This document shows positions 10,786 through 21,656 of a stretch of 64,000 nucleotides of DNA, piece by piece. The notes under the pieces were generated by a model, which worked only from the letters and a program-made list of their open reading frames with translations, was not told where the DNA came from and searched no databases. Where the stretch lies: assembly GCA_030323885.1 (NCBI GenBank), contig CM059190.1, positions 102,656,483 to 102,720,482 on the forward strand. Reading direction: 5' to 3'. Origin of the DNA: Branchipolynoe longqiensis (Eukaryota > Annelida > Polychaeta > Phyllodocida > Polynoidae). A program made the translations under genes and the position numbers. How positions within the stretch are numbered: position 1 is the stretch's first letter; each line of letters opens with the position of its first letter.

Positions 10786-11200
10786 TTGTTGATTGATTGA
10801 TTGATTGATTGGTGGTTGCTTTACACCGTGTCAGCAGCATAGGCCATATTCATGGCGAGAACTGTTTAAACAAAATTCAGACCATCGCTTTTATATGTAA
10901 ATGCATACAATCAATTATGTGTCAATTATCATCATCATGCTGTCGGTCGCGATGCGACAAAGACTGCTTTCATTACTTGACTGCCGCTCTCCTCTATGTG
11001 TCAATAGACACTCATTAAATTAAAAAGCTCACAATTATATATTTGTGGCAAAGGGAAATAAAATTCCCGACAAAAAATTAAAGGTTGTATTAGTAATTGA
11101 TAGAATTTATTTAGAAAACTATATGAAGTGGTACAGACCAGCTGCCCTAAAAAAAGGCTAAAAGGTTTCTTGCCTGAACATGCTGGTATGGTAGTGTGTG
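10786..11200. repeat. dispersed repeat H, copy 1
   Basis: Starts with (GATT)n, then GGTGGTTGCTTTACACCGTG, and continues through GACACTCATTAAATTA and GGTACAGACCAGCTGCCC. It is shared with 24301-24625. In both places it follows an ACGT-MITE within about 130 bp. A 70-bp piece of repeat I is inserted at about 10929-10998. Confidence 0.75.
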
Positions 11201-11539
11201 GATAGTTTCCACAAACTACACTAACATAATTAAATTGACAGATAACCTAAACAAACGCGATCTTATTTCAATGGAGCATTAATTATCGCGCCAAATGGAG
11301 GGGGATCATTTTGCAATTAACGAGTCAATTACATCAAGGTAACATTGGCTGACAGCGCTATTTACTACCCTAGCGGCGGCCGGGTGAAACCCCATCCGCG
11401 CTCCGTGGTAACGGGTAGCACACTCGGGGTAAGCCGACGCCCCTTCCGCTATCTCTCACCCACACATCCGGTGTGCATCTCGCTTTGTCTCGCGGGATCC
11501 CGCGATGCACTCGACTGGTCCCAGATGCGTTAAGAACCA

Positions 11540-11640
11540 CCAGGCCCTTGAGAGCAAAGCCTCCCCCCCACACACACACCCACACAACCCCCCCCCCCTC
11601 CTCCCATCTATCCCATTCTCCCCCCCCCCCCCCCTCTCCT
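11540..11640. repeat. CA and poly-C low complexity
   Basis: CACACACACCC and poly-C stretches. A GT/G-rich tract follows at 11745-11795. Confidence 0.85.
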
Positions 11641-12166
11641 ACTGTTGATTGTCTAGTTTGCCTGACATTTCGCAGATTCACATCTAGCCTCGCGAGAATC
11701 AATTACCGGCACCCAGATCACGTGATGAGAAACTGTTATAGGAGGTTGTGTGTGGGTGTGGGTGTGGGTGTGTGTGGGGGGGGGGTGTGTGTGTATATAG
11801 ACCTGTGAGGGGAGTGTCGTAAATTATAGTTCAAAGCCAAGCCAAGCCGGATTCTGGTAGGGTTTTCCTCTTCTTTTTTCTTTTTTCTTCTTCTTCTTCT
11901 TTTTCCTGTAAGTGTCGGTTGTGTTTCACACCAGCCTATTGGTTGAGCCCCATGGTGTCCATGTTCTGTGAGATTATTGTTGTTACTTTTAGTTTGTTCA
12001 AGTCACTCCCCCTTTATAGATGTGATATGTAATGTACTATGCAAGTATAAATGCATGGAAGGCAAGATTATCTCATCCTATTCTTTTCATATACGTAACA
12101 ATACCGGTGGTGCCACTATCCACTTACCTCGCCCACTGCTGTGCTAGAGCGGTGGCAGTCATAGCG

Positions 12167-12167
<1 letters not shown>

Positions 12168-12222
<55 letters not shown>
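12168..12222. repeat. (AT)n microsatellite
   Basis: About 27 AT dinucleotides. Confidence 0.95.
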
Positions 12223-12227
<5 letters not shown>

Positions 12228-12286
12228 GAAGAGTTCAGGCACAAACCCCTGGAAATGCCAATCTAAAAATGTTATTATTATATTTA

Positions 12287-12643
12287 TGCCCCTGTCACAC
12301 ATCACCGGATTGGAGGAAACTGAAAGAAACTGAACAAAGTCCGTTGATAGTCCAGTTTGTGTCCATACAAGTTTTGAACATGCACAAAACCTGGAACGGA
12401 TGCCACCGGATTGACATCTACGTTTCTTGTCTGGTTTGAGTCCGTTTAGTCTGCTTACCATCCGTTGGCTATCTGTTCATGTCCGTTTCATGTCCGTTTC
12501 ATGTCCATTTCATGTCCGTTCGTCCAGCGGCCTTTGACCCAATATCGCAACATTTTGACACATTTCAATACATTTTGATACTTGTGACGCCTGGACTAGA
12601 CAATTCTGTCCATTTCTCAATTCGGTGATGTGTGACAGGGGCT
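12287..12643. mobile_element. MITE-P, copy 1, TTA target duplication
   Basis: Ends GCCCCTGTCACACATCACCG and its inverse, flanked by TTA at 12284-12286 and 12644-12646. The interior carries repeats of TGTCCGTTTC and CATTTTGATAC. The TTA duplication and CTGTCACAC end match the PIF/Harbinger element in this window, so this is probably a non-autonomous Harbinger derivative. Confidence 0.9.
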
Positions 12644-12644
12644 T

Positions 12645-12650
<6 letters not shown>

Positions 12651-12686
<36 letters not shown>
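12651..12686. repeat. (AT)n microsatellite
   Basis: 18 AT dinucleotides directly after MITE-P. Confidence 0.95.
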
Positions 12687-12689
<3 letters not shown>

Positions 12690-12930
12690 CCTCCAGTGCG
12701 ACTGACACTTGTTTACACCCGATGGAGGGGAGGTGGGCGCAGGTGACGTCACCAGTCAAGTGTGGAGTTTTACGGAAAATAACAATGGTAATCAAATAAT
12801 ATAATAATATAATATATTATGGAAACAATTCCCATCGTATTTTTATACTCGCATAATAAGTTATACATCACATATATGCTACACAATCTACTATGTGAAT
12901 ATATATAAGAAAAATAGTCATATATTTTAA

Positions 12931-13340
12931 TCATCATCATCATGCTGTCGGTCGCGATGTGACAAAGATTGCTTTCATTACTTGACTGCCGCTCTCCATT
13001 TAGCTCTCTGCTGTGAGACATTTCATGAAAGCTGCCTGCAAAAGTGTTGAAGTGCTGCTGGCTTTTGCAAGTTACCAGCGGCACTCTCTCGAGGAGCAAA
13101 TAGAGGTTTCACACCGGCAAGAACATATCCAGACAGGCGCAAAACTATTTGTCCCTGCAGTGGCTGGTCGGGAGATGTTGGGAGTTCCATACATCAACCG
13201 CCCTTGATGCTGCCACAGTGACATGGTTTTCTGTTCAGGGTTTGCTCCCTTAGCCTTCGGTTCTGTCAAGAACCTGTACCACAAGGCAGTCGTTTACACC
13301 TCTGCAGGGCAGGGGCATCAAACTCCCTGAGGTATTGCAA
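12931..13340. repeat. dispersed repeat I
   Basis: Begins ATCATCATCATGCTGTCGG, then GCGATGTGACAAAGATTGC and CTTGACTGCCGCTCTCC. A partial copy of the first 70 bp is inserted in repeat H at 10929. The rest (to CGTTTACACCTCTGCAGGG) is seen once. No gene is recognised. Confidence 0.55.
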
Positions 13341-13459
13341 TACCTGAATACCAATATATATATTTGAATATGTATGTTATATAAGGCATAGGCATTACAT
13401 GCATACTATGATAGACCGCGTCCTACTCCACATGAAGGTTAAAAGGAGAAACACGGAGA

Positions 13460-13935
13460 TAGCTTAGAACCCCAGGACCCTCCCTGGTTTATTCCGCCGA
13501 GGTCAGAATAGGAAAGTGACCTGTCACTGCCCAGCTGAGTAGCATGAAGGGGGAGGTGGCCTGTAGCAATAGGTAGAACAGGGCCACATTCAGGGTCCGA
13601 CTTGGAGGTGCCTCGGAGATGGCCGTGACGTCACGCTAGTCTGAACGGCAAAAGCAGTTTGTTGCCTCGAAAATGGCAATTTGCAATGGAAAAGCTGCAC
13701 TGTGATTGGCTCAAAGCGGTGAATGTGGCGGCCATTTTTGAGGCGCCTTTCAGCTCCAGTCTGAAAAGCGAGGCGTCTCCGAGACGTCGCCGAGATGCAC
13801 CCTGAACAGAAATAGGCCAAAACGCATCGCCGAGACGTCGCCGAGGCGCCTCCGAGACGGACCCTGAATGCGGCCCTGGCCACCCTAGAGACTGTTCCTG
13901 CTAGAGTGCTGCCACCTGTTGCTACTTCTTAACAA
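13460..13935 (-). repeat. family K repeat interrupted by a MITE
   Basis: The reverse complement contains CAACAGGTGGCAGCAC, GACCTCGGCGGAATAAACC and other blocks of the 8.0-8.7-kb tandem unit. The MITE at 13579-13879 splits it. Confidence 0.65.
13579..13879. mobile_element. MITE-J nested in family K repeat
   Basis: Inverted ends CAGGGCCACATTCAGGGTCC and, from the right, CAGGGCCGCATTCAGGGTCC, both followed by GNCTNGGAGGYGCCTCGG. The subterminal region is rich in CCGAGACG repeats. No coding capacity. Confidence 0.85.
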
Positions 13936-13976
13936 ACATAGGTTAGTGTAGTCAGTAGTCGCTATGACCATTGGGC

Positions 13977-14286
13977 ATGGTGGCCGAATCGATAGAACAC
14001 GTGCCTCAGGAGGTTGGTTCCCAGTTGAGTCAAACCACTGACTTCCAAAATTGATACTTGTCGTTTCCTAGCCTGGCGCTCGGCATTAATACTAATAGGA
14101 TAGGGCAAGGACTGGTTCGCTCAGTGTTAGGATAATGTGACTGAGTGGGATATCAGGTAATGGTGCTGCCAGTCTGATTTCCCAGTGGGGCAGCACTATA
14201 AAGTTGCCATGAGTGTACACTGTCACAAGTCAGTACATGTCCTGACATGAACTTAGATGTTGCCAGGACGCAACAACCAACCACCA
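13977..14286 (+). mobile_element. SINE-A, full length
   Basis: Head GGTGGCCGAATCGATAGAAC and GTTCCCAGTTGAGTC, body and CAACAACCAACCACC tail. Confidence 0.85.
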
Positions 14287-14360
14287 TGTGGCAGTGGGGC
14301 TCATTAGGGAGTAGCCATGATAGTCAATCCCAGCTGATTACTTCATTGTCTTCATTCACC

Positions 14361-15200
14361 TTAAAGCTGCATAGTCCGATGAAATATCAAATTTTCAAAA
14401 CCAAACCAATTACAGTACAACCCCGTTAAACCAAGCTCGGTTAAACCAAACGATCGGTTAATCCAAACTTTTTTCGGCGGCCCGACAAAATACTACCATT
14501 TATCATATAAAAAAGTTGGTTAAACCAAAGTTGGTTAATCCAAACTATCGGTTAATCCAAACAAAATTGCCGGTACAGTTAAACCAAACTTTGATGTGGT
14601 TATAAGGTCTTCTGAGACCCCACCGAATTTTGTATATGATAAATGGTAGTATTTTGAAGGAACCCTAGAAATTTGGTTGTCTTACCCGATCGTTTGGTTT
14701 AACCGAGCTTGCCTTAACGGGTTTATATTGTAGGTACATAAAAAAACAATAATCAAAATGTCCACATACATTGTATATTACATGTGCAATACACTCTTAC
14801 TCAAAGTCAAAGCCAAAGCTCGGTTAAACCAATCATCGGTTAATCCAAACAAATTTCTAGGGTCCCTTCCAGTTTGGTTTAACTGGGTTACACTGTGTCT
14901 AGATTTGATTTTACATATCTAACTTAGATACTGATGCACTTATTAAGCATTTGTTTCTGTGTAGAAGGCAATACTGAGTCAATTTAACAGAACCTGTTCC
15001 TGCAGAAGTCTATGGTGTCAGAGTTTTGGCAAGCTTGCCAAAACTAATTTTCCATTTTTGCACTCAAAATATCTCAAACGTTTACCATTTAAAATAAAAG
15101 TAACTTTGAACTAATGTAAAGTAGATACTAGTGTTCGATCTAATATATTTATCTCAGAAAAAATACAGAAATTCAAAACCATCGGCTTTTGCAACTTTAA
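14361..15200. mobile_element. MITE-D hosting a pogo-type MITE
   Basis: Ends TTAAAGCTGCATAGTCCGAT (left) and CATCGGCTTTTGCAACTTTA (right). MITE-D copies have mirrored ends around an AT-rich interior with GTTTTGGCAAGCTTGCC and TTCAAATATCTCAAA. This copy is split at 14412 by another element. Confidence 0.85.
14412..14897. mobile_element. pogo/Tigger-type MITE (E) with GGTTAAACCAAA repeats
   Basis: Left end CAGTACAACCCCGTTAAACC and, from the right, CACAGTGTAACCCAGTTAAA. The interior repeats GGTTAATCCAAAC and GGTTAAACCAAAC. It sits exactly at a TA in MITE-D: other copies read AATTATCTAGATTT where this one is interrupted. Confidence 0.85.
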
Positions 15201-15989
15201 TGTAATGTTTTCATACTGCATAATGTACAAATATTATGTGCATATTATAAATTATGTAGCAAAACATGCATCACAAATTAAATGTCATTCCAGGAATCCA
15301 TTTTTTGTTTTTTTGTTTGTAAATATAGTTTATTCATTGAATAAAGTCTTTTGTCTGTGCCATGGCCCTGGTCTTCCAGCCATGTGACAATAGAGTTATT
15401 TACAATATATGCAGCTAGCCCAAATCAGCTGAAATAACAATATCAAACATTCAAAGACTTACATATGGTATAGTTTGACAATTCACATACAAAAATAGCA
15501 GTTATATGTTGTATTCCTACACACTTGATACATACATGTGTATTGATTAGACCTTTACATTACGGAGTGGTTAGGTGCATAGTTTTCCATCATAGGTTTG
15601 TATGCCTACTATGTTGTGAATTGCAAAACTATCATGTTGTTGGAGTTAACATTTTGAGATGGAGTGAGTGTTAGTAGAATGGTTTGTTTATTCTGTTAGA
15701 TAGAGTGTGGTTAGCTTATAGGGCTATGCTTAAAAGGTTTTTTGATTACATGAAGTAGTTTGAGTAAGTAGGTTGTTACTAATGATGGGATAAACAATGC
15801 TTGGAGGATTGTACGCTTCAGTCATTTAGTAGTCTAGTACAGACTTTATTAGTGTCTATGTTTATACAAAGACCCCATAATACCAATGTTATTCTAGGGA
15901 GGCAGCATTATAGCAGTATAACATTTTCCGCTCGCCATCCACTCCTGGCAACGTTCTTTCTGTATAATATTACACCGAGAATTTCTCAA
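15201..15989. other. AT-rich sequence, nothing recognised
   Basis: No convincing coding exon, repeat family or RNA gene seen. One short open frame has no recognisable domain. Confidence 0.5.
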
Positions 15990-16695
15990 TTAAAGTTGCA
16001 CAGTCCGATGGTTTTGAGTTTCTGTAATTTCTCAAAGATAAATACATTTTAATTGATTGTAATAATCTACATTACTTCAGTTTGAAGTAACTTTAATTTT
16101 TAATGGCTAAGTTTTGAAATATTTCAAGTACAAACATGCAACATTAATTTTGGCAAGCAAGCCAAAACTCTGACACCATAGGCTTTTGTAGTAACAGGTT
16201 CTATTAAACTGACTCGGTGTTCCCTTCTAGGCAGCAATAAATGGATAATAAATGCATCACACTCTAAGTTAGATATGTTTGTTTGTTGTTGTTTTTACAT
16301 CCTAGCAATATCTAAGGTCATATCAGGACGGGTACCGACTTGTGACAGTGCGCACTCATGGCGACTTTATAGTGCTGCTACACTGGGAGACCAGGTTGCC
16401 AGCACCATGACTTGATATCTCACTCAGTCACATTATCCTGACACTGAACTAACCAGTCCTTGCCCTATCCTAATAATGCGGAGCACCTGGCTAGGCAGTG
16501 ATAAGTATACATTTTTAAGTCATTGGTTTGACTTGACCAGGGTTCTAACCCACGATCCTACGGTCTACCAATACGGGAGACGGATGCTCTAACTCATTCG
16601 GCCATCACGTCTAGTTAAGGTAGATATGTAGAAACAAATCTAAAGAATTGCTTTGGTTTAGAAAACGGGATGCTTCATCGGACTATGCAAATTTA
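15990..16695. mobile_element. MITE-D hosting a SINE-A
   Basis: Ends AAAGTTGCACAGTCCGATGG and CATCGGACTATGCAAATTTA. A SINE-A occupies 16281-16612 in the middle. Confidence 0.85.
16281..16612 (-). mobile_element. SINE-A, head variant with longer variable arm
   Basis: The reverse-strand head reads GATGGCCGAATGAGTTAGAG ... GATCGTGGGTTAGAACCCTG. This head variant recurs at 46793 and 56432, suggesting a subfamily. The insertion splits a MITE-D. Confidence 0.85.
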
Positions 16696-16724
16696 ATACA
16701 TGCACAAGTATAGTTCAAACTCAA

Positions 16725-16870
16725 GGCATTGTCAATGGTCGTGAGCAATCTTCATACAGAAAATGCAGAAGAAGTGAAATATCTCTAAAACCACACCACC
16801 TATTAACAAATCGCTTGGTACACATATAGAAAACATCTTTACCAAAAACATTATATTAAATTTATACGGT
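16725..16870. repeat. single unit of satellite L
   Basis: Shares CAATGGTCGTGAGCAATCTT, GAAATATCTCTAAAACCACA and CACATATAGAAAACAT with the three-unit array at 25395-26035. Confidence 0.8.
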
Positions 16871-17094
16871 TAGTGACGGTGCTGTTAGATTTTGATGCGT
16901 GCACATGAAACTGACAGTCAGCTGAAAACAGCAGTCAGCTGAAACCGCGACACCGGGTCCCGACAATGAGCCGGTTGAATGGCAGTGTAAACATGTGATT
17001 GCAGAGTGAGTAAATATGTGCTTGGAGAGTGAGTCGGTTGACTCGGCAGATTGGGGCTGGGAGCTTTGGGTAATGTGTGTTGGGTGGACGTGTG

Positions 17095-17610
17095 GCTGGA
17101 GGAAGAGGAGGAGGAGGAGTGGGGGAGAGGGGTGGGGGGAGGGCTGGGGAGGGGGAGTAGGTGGAAGGGGATATGGGGAGGAGGAAGGGGGGAGGAGGGG
17201 AGGAGGGGTGAGGGGAGGGGGAGGGGGAGCGATGGGAAGGAGAGGAGGTGGAGAGGGGGGGGATGAGGAGGGGAGGTTGGAGAGGGGGAGGGAGGAGGAG
17301 ATGGGGGGGGAGGAGGAGGAGGAGGAGGAGAGGGGGAGGAGGATCAGGGGAGGGGGAGCAGGGGAGGAGGAGAATGAGCAGGGGAGGGGGAGTAGGGGAG
17401 GGGGGGGGGAGGAGCGATGGGAAGGAGAGGAGGTGGAGGAGGAGGAGGAGGGGGGAGGAGGTGCAGGGGATGGGGATGATGAGCAGGGATGGGGATGAGG
17501 AGTAGGAAGGTGGATGAGAAGGGGAGGGGGGAGGAGGGGAGGGGGGCGGAGGAGCGATGGGTAGGAGAGGAGGTGGAGGAGGAGGAGGAGGGGAGGGGGA
17601 GGTGAAGGAA
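17095..17610. repeat. polypurine (GGAGG) tract
   Basis: More than 500 bp of G/A on the plus strand, made of GGAGG, GGGGAGG and GAGGAGGAG motifs. Potential triplex or G-quadruplex DNA. The 160- and 262-residue open frames across it are low-complexity artefacts. Confidence 0.95.
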
Positions 17611-17659
17611 GAAGGCCCCGGACACTGCTTGCTGTTGGGTCCAGGGGCAAACAGACGCG

Positions 17660-17980
17660 GTGGCCGAATCTGTAGAGTGCAGGCTTCCCCTGCGGAAGGT
17701 CAGCAATTCAATCCCAGTCGAATCAAACCAATGACTTACACAATTGATACTTGTCGCTTCCTAGCAAGGCGCTCGTCATTATTAGGAGAGGGCAAAGACA
17801 GGTTAGCTCAGTGTTAAGATAATGTAACTGAGTGGGATATCAGGTCATGGTGCTGACAGCCTGATTTCCCAGTGGGACAGCACTATACAGTCGCCATGAG
17901 TGTGCACTGTGACAAGTCGGTACCCATCTTGATATGACCTCAGATGTAGCCAGGATATTAAACTCCAACCAACCAACCGG
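17660..17980 (+). mobile_element. SINE-A, full length
   Basis: Head GGTGGCCGAATCTGTAGAG and CAATTCAATCCCAGTCGAAT, complete body and CCAACCAACCAACC tail. Confidence 0.85.
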
Positions 17981-18139
17981 TATGGTGGCGGCCCCTATTG
18001 TGGTAGTGGCAAGAATTAATGTGGGTATCAATGTTGTGTGTTGCATGCTCTGTTGAAAAGGTATTATATAGAGGATTTCTAGCATAAACCTTGCAATCTG
18101 ATGGGCAAGAACTAATGTTGCAGATGCACTATTCTCCAT

Positions 18140-18955
18140 AGAAAAGGTATATTGGTGGTCCCGGATATCGCCTAAAATAACTTTTAAACAAAGAAGAAAT
18201 GCTGAGGCCTATTGTGCATTATCTCATTGATCTAATAGACTGATATGTATAAATATGATCGACAATAATTCTTCTTTGACGTTTTTAGTTTTTTTTAATA
18301 TTGAAAGAATTTTTTTTTAATTGCTTTTGGAAAAGTGCTTATAGTAACATGATAAACTACTGGTTGGGCATTACTTAATCAATTAAAAACAACTTTATTG
18401 AAATTGATAGTTTTTTAATGTTAACTAAAATGTGTTGGCAGAGTGCAGATGCCACCATGAGGAGCTACTGCTAGGGCATCAATGTGAATGTCTGTGTTGT
18501 GTAAGGTGCTGCCACCCCGTGGTTCAAGCTGCCATAGCCAGGTGCTGAAGATGGCGCTAAAAAGGCGGCAGACACCTGAGCCATTAGTACGGTGGGGCTA
18601 GGGGACCAGGTTAGAAGAACGCCGAGAGGCTGAGGTAAGAGGATCTGGGGAGGGGGGGGGATGAGTGGGGGGGGGGAGGTTAGAGGTGGGGGTGTGGGGG
18701 TTGATTTATTGGCAGATCTGGGATCATTTTAATTAACTTACTGTCGCCTTTAAATGACAGCGAAAGTGGTACGCAGATCATTCAGCCGTTAGACGCTGGC
18801 TGCACCTGTAGTGTAGCTTATATTGTGTGTTATGTGACATTGATTTACCTTTATTGCTGACACTACATTATTTATCGCCTAAATAAGGATGCATTTTTGG
18901 GTGATTGACAGGTTTGGATAGATTTGGTTGTTTTAAGAACAAGAACAATATTTTG
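18140..18955. other. no gene recognised
   Basis: Mixed AT-rich sequence with a G-rich patch at 18640-18700 and a GATGGCGCTAAAAAGGCGGC segment near 18550. No open frame with a recognisable domain. Confidence 0.5.
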
Positions 18956-19019
18956 TTTTAACATCCTAAAGACAAAATAAAGCAACATAGGACAGTTACA
19001 GAAGAGTTATGTGAACTGT

Positions 19020-19545
19020 GAAGACATGGCATCCGGTGGGAGGGTAGGGGGACAGGGACGGGGTGGGAGGAGATGGGGAGGGAGGTGGGATGGGGGAAAA
19101 GAGAGGGATAGGGAGAGGCGAGGGAGAGGGTGGGGAAGAGAGGGAGGTGAGAGAGAGGAGGTGGGAGGGAGTCGGGGAGGGGACAGGAGGAGAGGGAGGG
19201 ATGGAGTGAAGAGGGGAGGAGAGAGAGAGGTGTGAGGGTGGGAACAGTGGGGGGTGAGGAAGGAGGGATCCGGGTGGGGAGGTGGTGGAATGATGTGGAG
19301 GAGGGGAGAGTGAGGAGAGGGGGAGGTAGGATGGGTGGAGGGGACGGGAGAGAGAGCCAGGTGAGAGGGAGGTAGGAAAGAGAGGGAGGAGAGAGGGGGA
19401 GGTGGGATGGATGGGAAGGAGGGGGTGGGGTAGAGAGGGACGAGAGAGGAGGTAGGAAAGTGGATGAGAAAGGGAGAGGGTGGGAGGACAAACGGAGGGA
19501 GGGAGGAGACGGGGAGGGAGGGGGAGGGTGGAGAGGGTGGACAGG
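19020..19545. repeat. polypurine (GGGAGAGGG) tract
   Basis: About 525 bp of purine-rich plus-strand sequence. The long minus-strand open frame across it encodes only Pro/Ser-rich low complexity. Confidence 0.95.
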
Positions 19546-19559
19546 AAATATGCAATAAT

Positions 19560-19800
19560 GCAAAAGCTGTGTTTGGCGCGTTGACGGCGCCGTGAAAAAG
19601 TGTGATGAATGAGGTCTGAGAGCCCCGGCCTGAGGGTCTGTCCTCAGAGGGGCGGGAGGGGGCGGGCGGGGGCGGGAGGGGGCGAGCGGGGAGACCAGAA
19701 CAGGTGGAGCTGAGGGGCGGCCCTCATATGATGAAGTGTGAGAGAAGTGTTCGCACTGGGCCGGGCTGAGAGGCCCTGAAGGCGGGGGGAGGTCCGAACA
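19560..19800. promoter_or_regulatory. GC-box island with an E2F-like site
   Basis: CpG-rich stretch with a TTTGGCGCG match to the E2F consensus at about 19572, then clustered GGGCGGG motifs at 19650-19690 that match Sp1/KLF GC boxes. No adjacent exon was found, so promoter function is only a possibility. Confidence 0.35.
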
Positions 19801-20174
19801 CTTACACCCTCCTCCTCCCTTCCCCTCCCCCCCCCCCCTTCCCTCCTCCTCTCCCTCCTTGTGGGGGGGTACTATTTTCCGGTGCAACAGTGGCTTCCCT
19901 GGTGGCTTTGATTCGATTGTAGCTTTCACTTATATTACTCGCAGTGGTTGAAATTGTTTGCTTCCACTCCTGGTCGCAGTTAAAGCTTACGCAGCAGAAA
20001 GTTGGGGAAGGTGGTGAATACACATACGCGAAGTAGTATTTTTTATTTGTTGTAAAATATTTTCTGATTATTTCACTGCAATCTACATTAGAAACAAATG
20101 CATGGTAAGAAAGCCACCAAGGTTGATCGATAGAAAGCATGGTTATACTTATACAGTTATACAGGTGCAAAGTA

Positions 20175-20255
20175 AGTTAAAAGTTGATTATTCCGATGAT
20201 TTTGAGTTTCTGTCATTATTGAGATAAATACATTAAATTAATTGGTTTAATCTCC
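20175..20255. mobile_element. MITE-D fragment
   Basis: GATTATTCCGATGATTTTGA followed by GTTTCTGTCATTATTGAGAT, as at MITE-D right-hand ends. Confidence 0.6.
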
Positions 20256-20557
20256 CTTACTGACCTCAATGTATCTCATTCAATGACCTCCATAGTGACC
20301 TACACTAAACCTCTTGCTGTGACTTCCTGTACACCTCATCTTTCTTTCGTTGAAGGAGAACGACGATAAATGGTGGACAAACCCCAGGAAAGCTGCACAG
20401 TGCTGGTCATTAATCTGACTGACAGCTCAAGGACCGCTCCAACCAAATCACTGCCAGGTATATTCAAGGTGAATAGTTGTTCGGTAACCTGGTGGTTGGT
20501 GCACATGAACAATCTCCAAATTCATTCCTACAAAATAAAATACCAATATTTATTCAC

Positions 20558-21564
20558 AAGGATGAAAGTGGTCTTCAGCAAAAAAAAAACCTGTAAATAA
20601 TGTGACTCCAATAATAGCACATTATCCTAGTTATTATTATTATTACTATTAAAAGAGGGGTCAGATTACGGCGAAAAAAATATATACTACTAATTTACGC
20701 CGTGAATATGGATCTTATTGTCGACACAGCATTAAAACACCTTCCCTTCTTTTAATAACAATAATAATAATTAAAGCTGAATAGTCCGATGAAGTTTCAA
20801 ATTTTCAAAACCAAAACAATTATCTAGATTTTATTCCACATATGTAACTTAGATATACTGTATTTGTTAAGCATTTGTTGTTACATCAAAGGGAATGCTG
20901 TCAATGTAACAGAAGCTCTTATGGCAGAAGTCTATGGGGTCAGTTTTGGCATGCTTGCCGAAACTAATTTGACATGTTTGCGCTTCAAATATCTCAAAAG
21001 TTTACCATTTCAAATAAAAGTTACTTCAAACTAAAGTAAAGTAGATAATAATGATCAACCTAATATATTTATCTCAGAAAAATGAGAGAAACTAAAAACC
21101 ATCGGACGATGCAACTTTAATATACCATTAGCTGTTTTCTGGCATATCACCGTGATATGACCGTTCTTGCCGACACGGCGAATTTCCGCTTTAATGCAGA
21201 TCTTCTCACATAGGTTTAGCATTGTCAGGGAAACGCGGAAAATTCGCGGAAGTCAGGTTTCATCCACTATTACTCTTCTAGCTCCCTTCCACTGACGAGT
21301 CCTTGGAGAGTGTGCCATTATCGTTGTTCTGACTGTATTATCGCCCATGCTGCCAATCTCCCTTTTCTATCTGCACTCACTTTATACTTTGATGTTTGAT
21401 TGGGTTTTATCTCCTAGCAATATCTAAGGTCATATAGCTAAGGTCATATAGGAACTGAATTCGAACTGATCAATTGCTGTCACTGACAGTGTCAGTGTCA
21501 CATTATGTATCCTTGGCAATTTATTAACGTTAAATCCGTAAAATCGCGGAGATCTTTCATCCCT
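20558..21564. mobile_element. MITE-C hosting a MITE-D
   Basis: Ends AAGGATGAAAGTGGTCTTC and, inverted, CAGGGATGAAAGATCTCCGC. Shares interior blocks (TTAGCATTGTCAGG, TGTATTATCGCCCATGC, TATCTAAGGTCATAT) with copies at 34245 and 48098. A complete MITE-D lies at 20771-21120. Confidence 0.75.
20771..21120. mobile_element. MITE-D, complete copy
   Basis: The cleanest uninterrupted copy, 350 bp, with ends TTAAAGCTGAATAGTCCGAT and ATCGGACGATGCAACTTTAA. Useful as the reference for empty-site comparisons. Confidence 0.9.
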
Positions 21565-21604
21565 GTTGTTATGTATAATACAGAAAATTAATATATGTGT
21601 GTAC

Positions 21605-21616
21605 ATATATACAATG

Positions 21617-21655
<39 letters not shown>
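21605..21655. repeat. (AT)n microsatellite
   Basis: TATATA run of about 50 bp. Confidence 0.9.

Positions 21656-21656
<1 letters not shown>

Noticed and set aside
17016..17706. 262-residue minus frame and several plus frames
   Set aside because: Pure Pro/Ser or Gly/Glu/Arg low complexity in a polypurine tract.
18958..19929. 323-residue minus frame
   Set aside because: Pro/Ser-rich, arising from the 19.0-19.5-kb purine tract.
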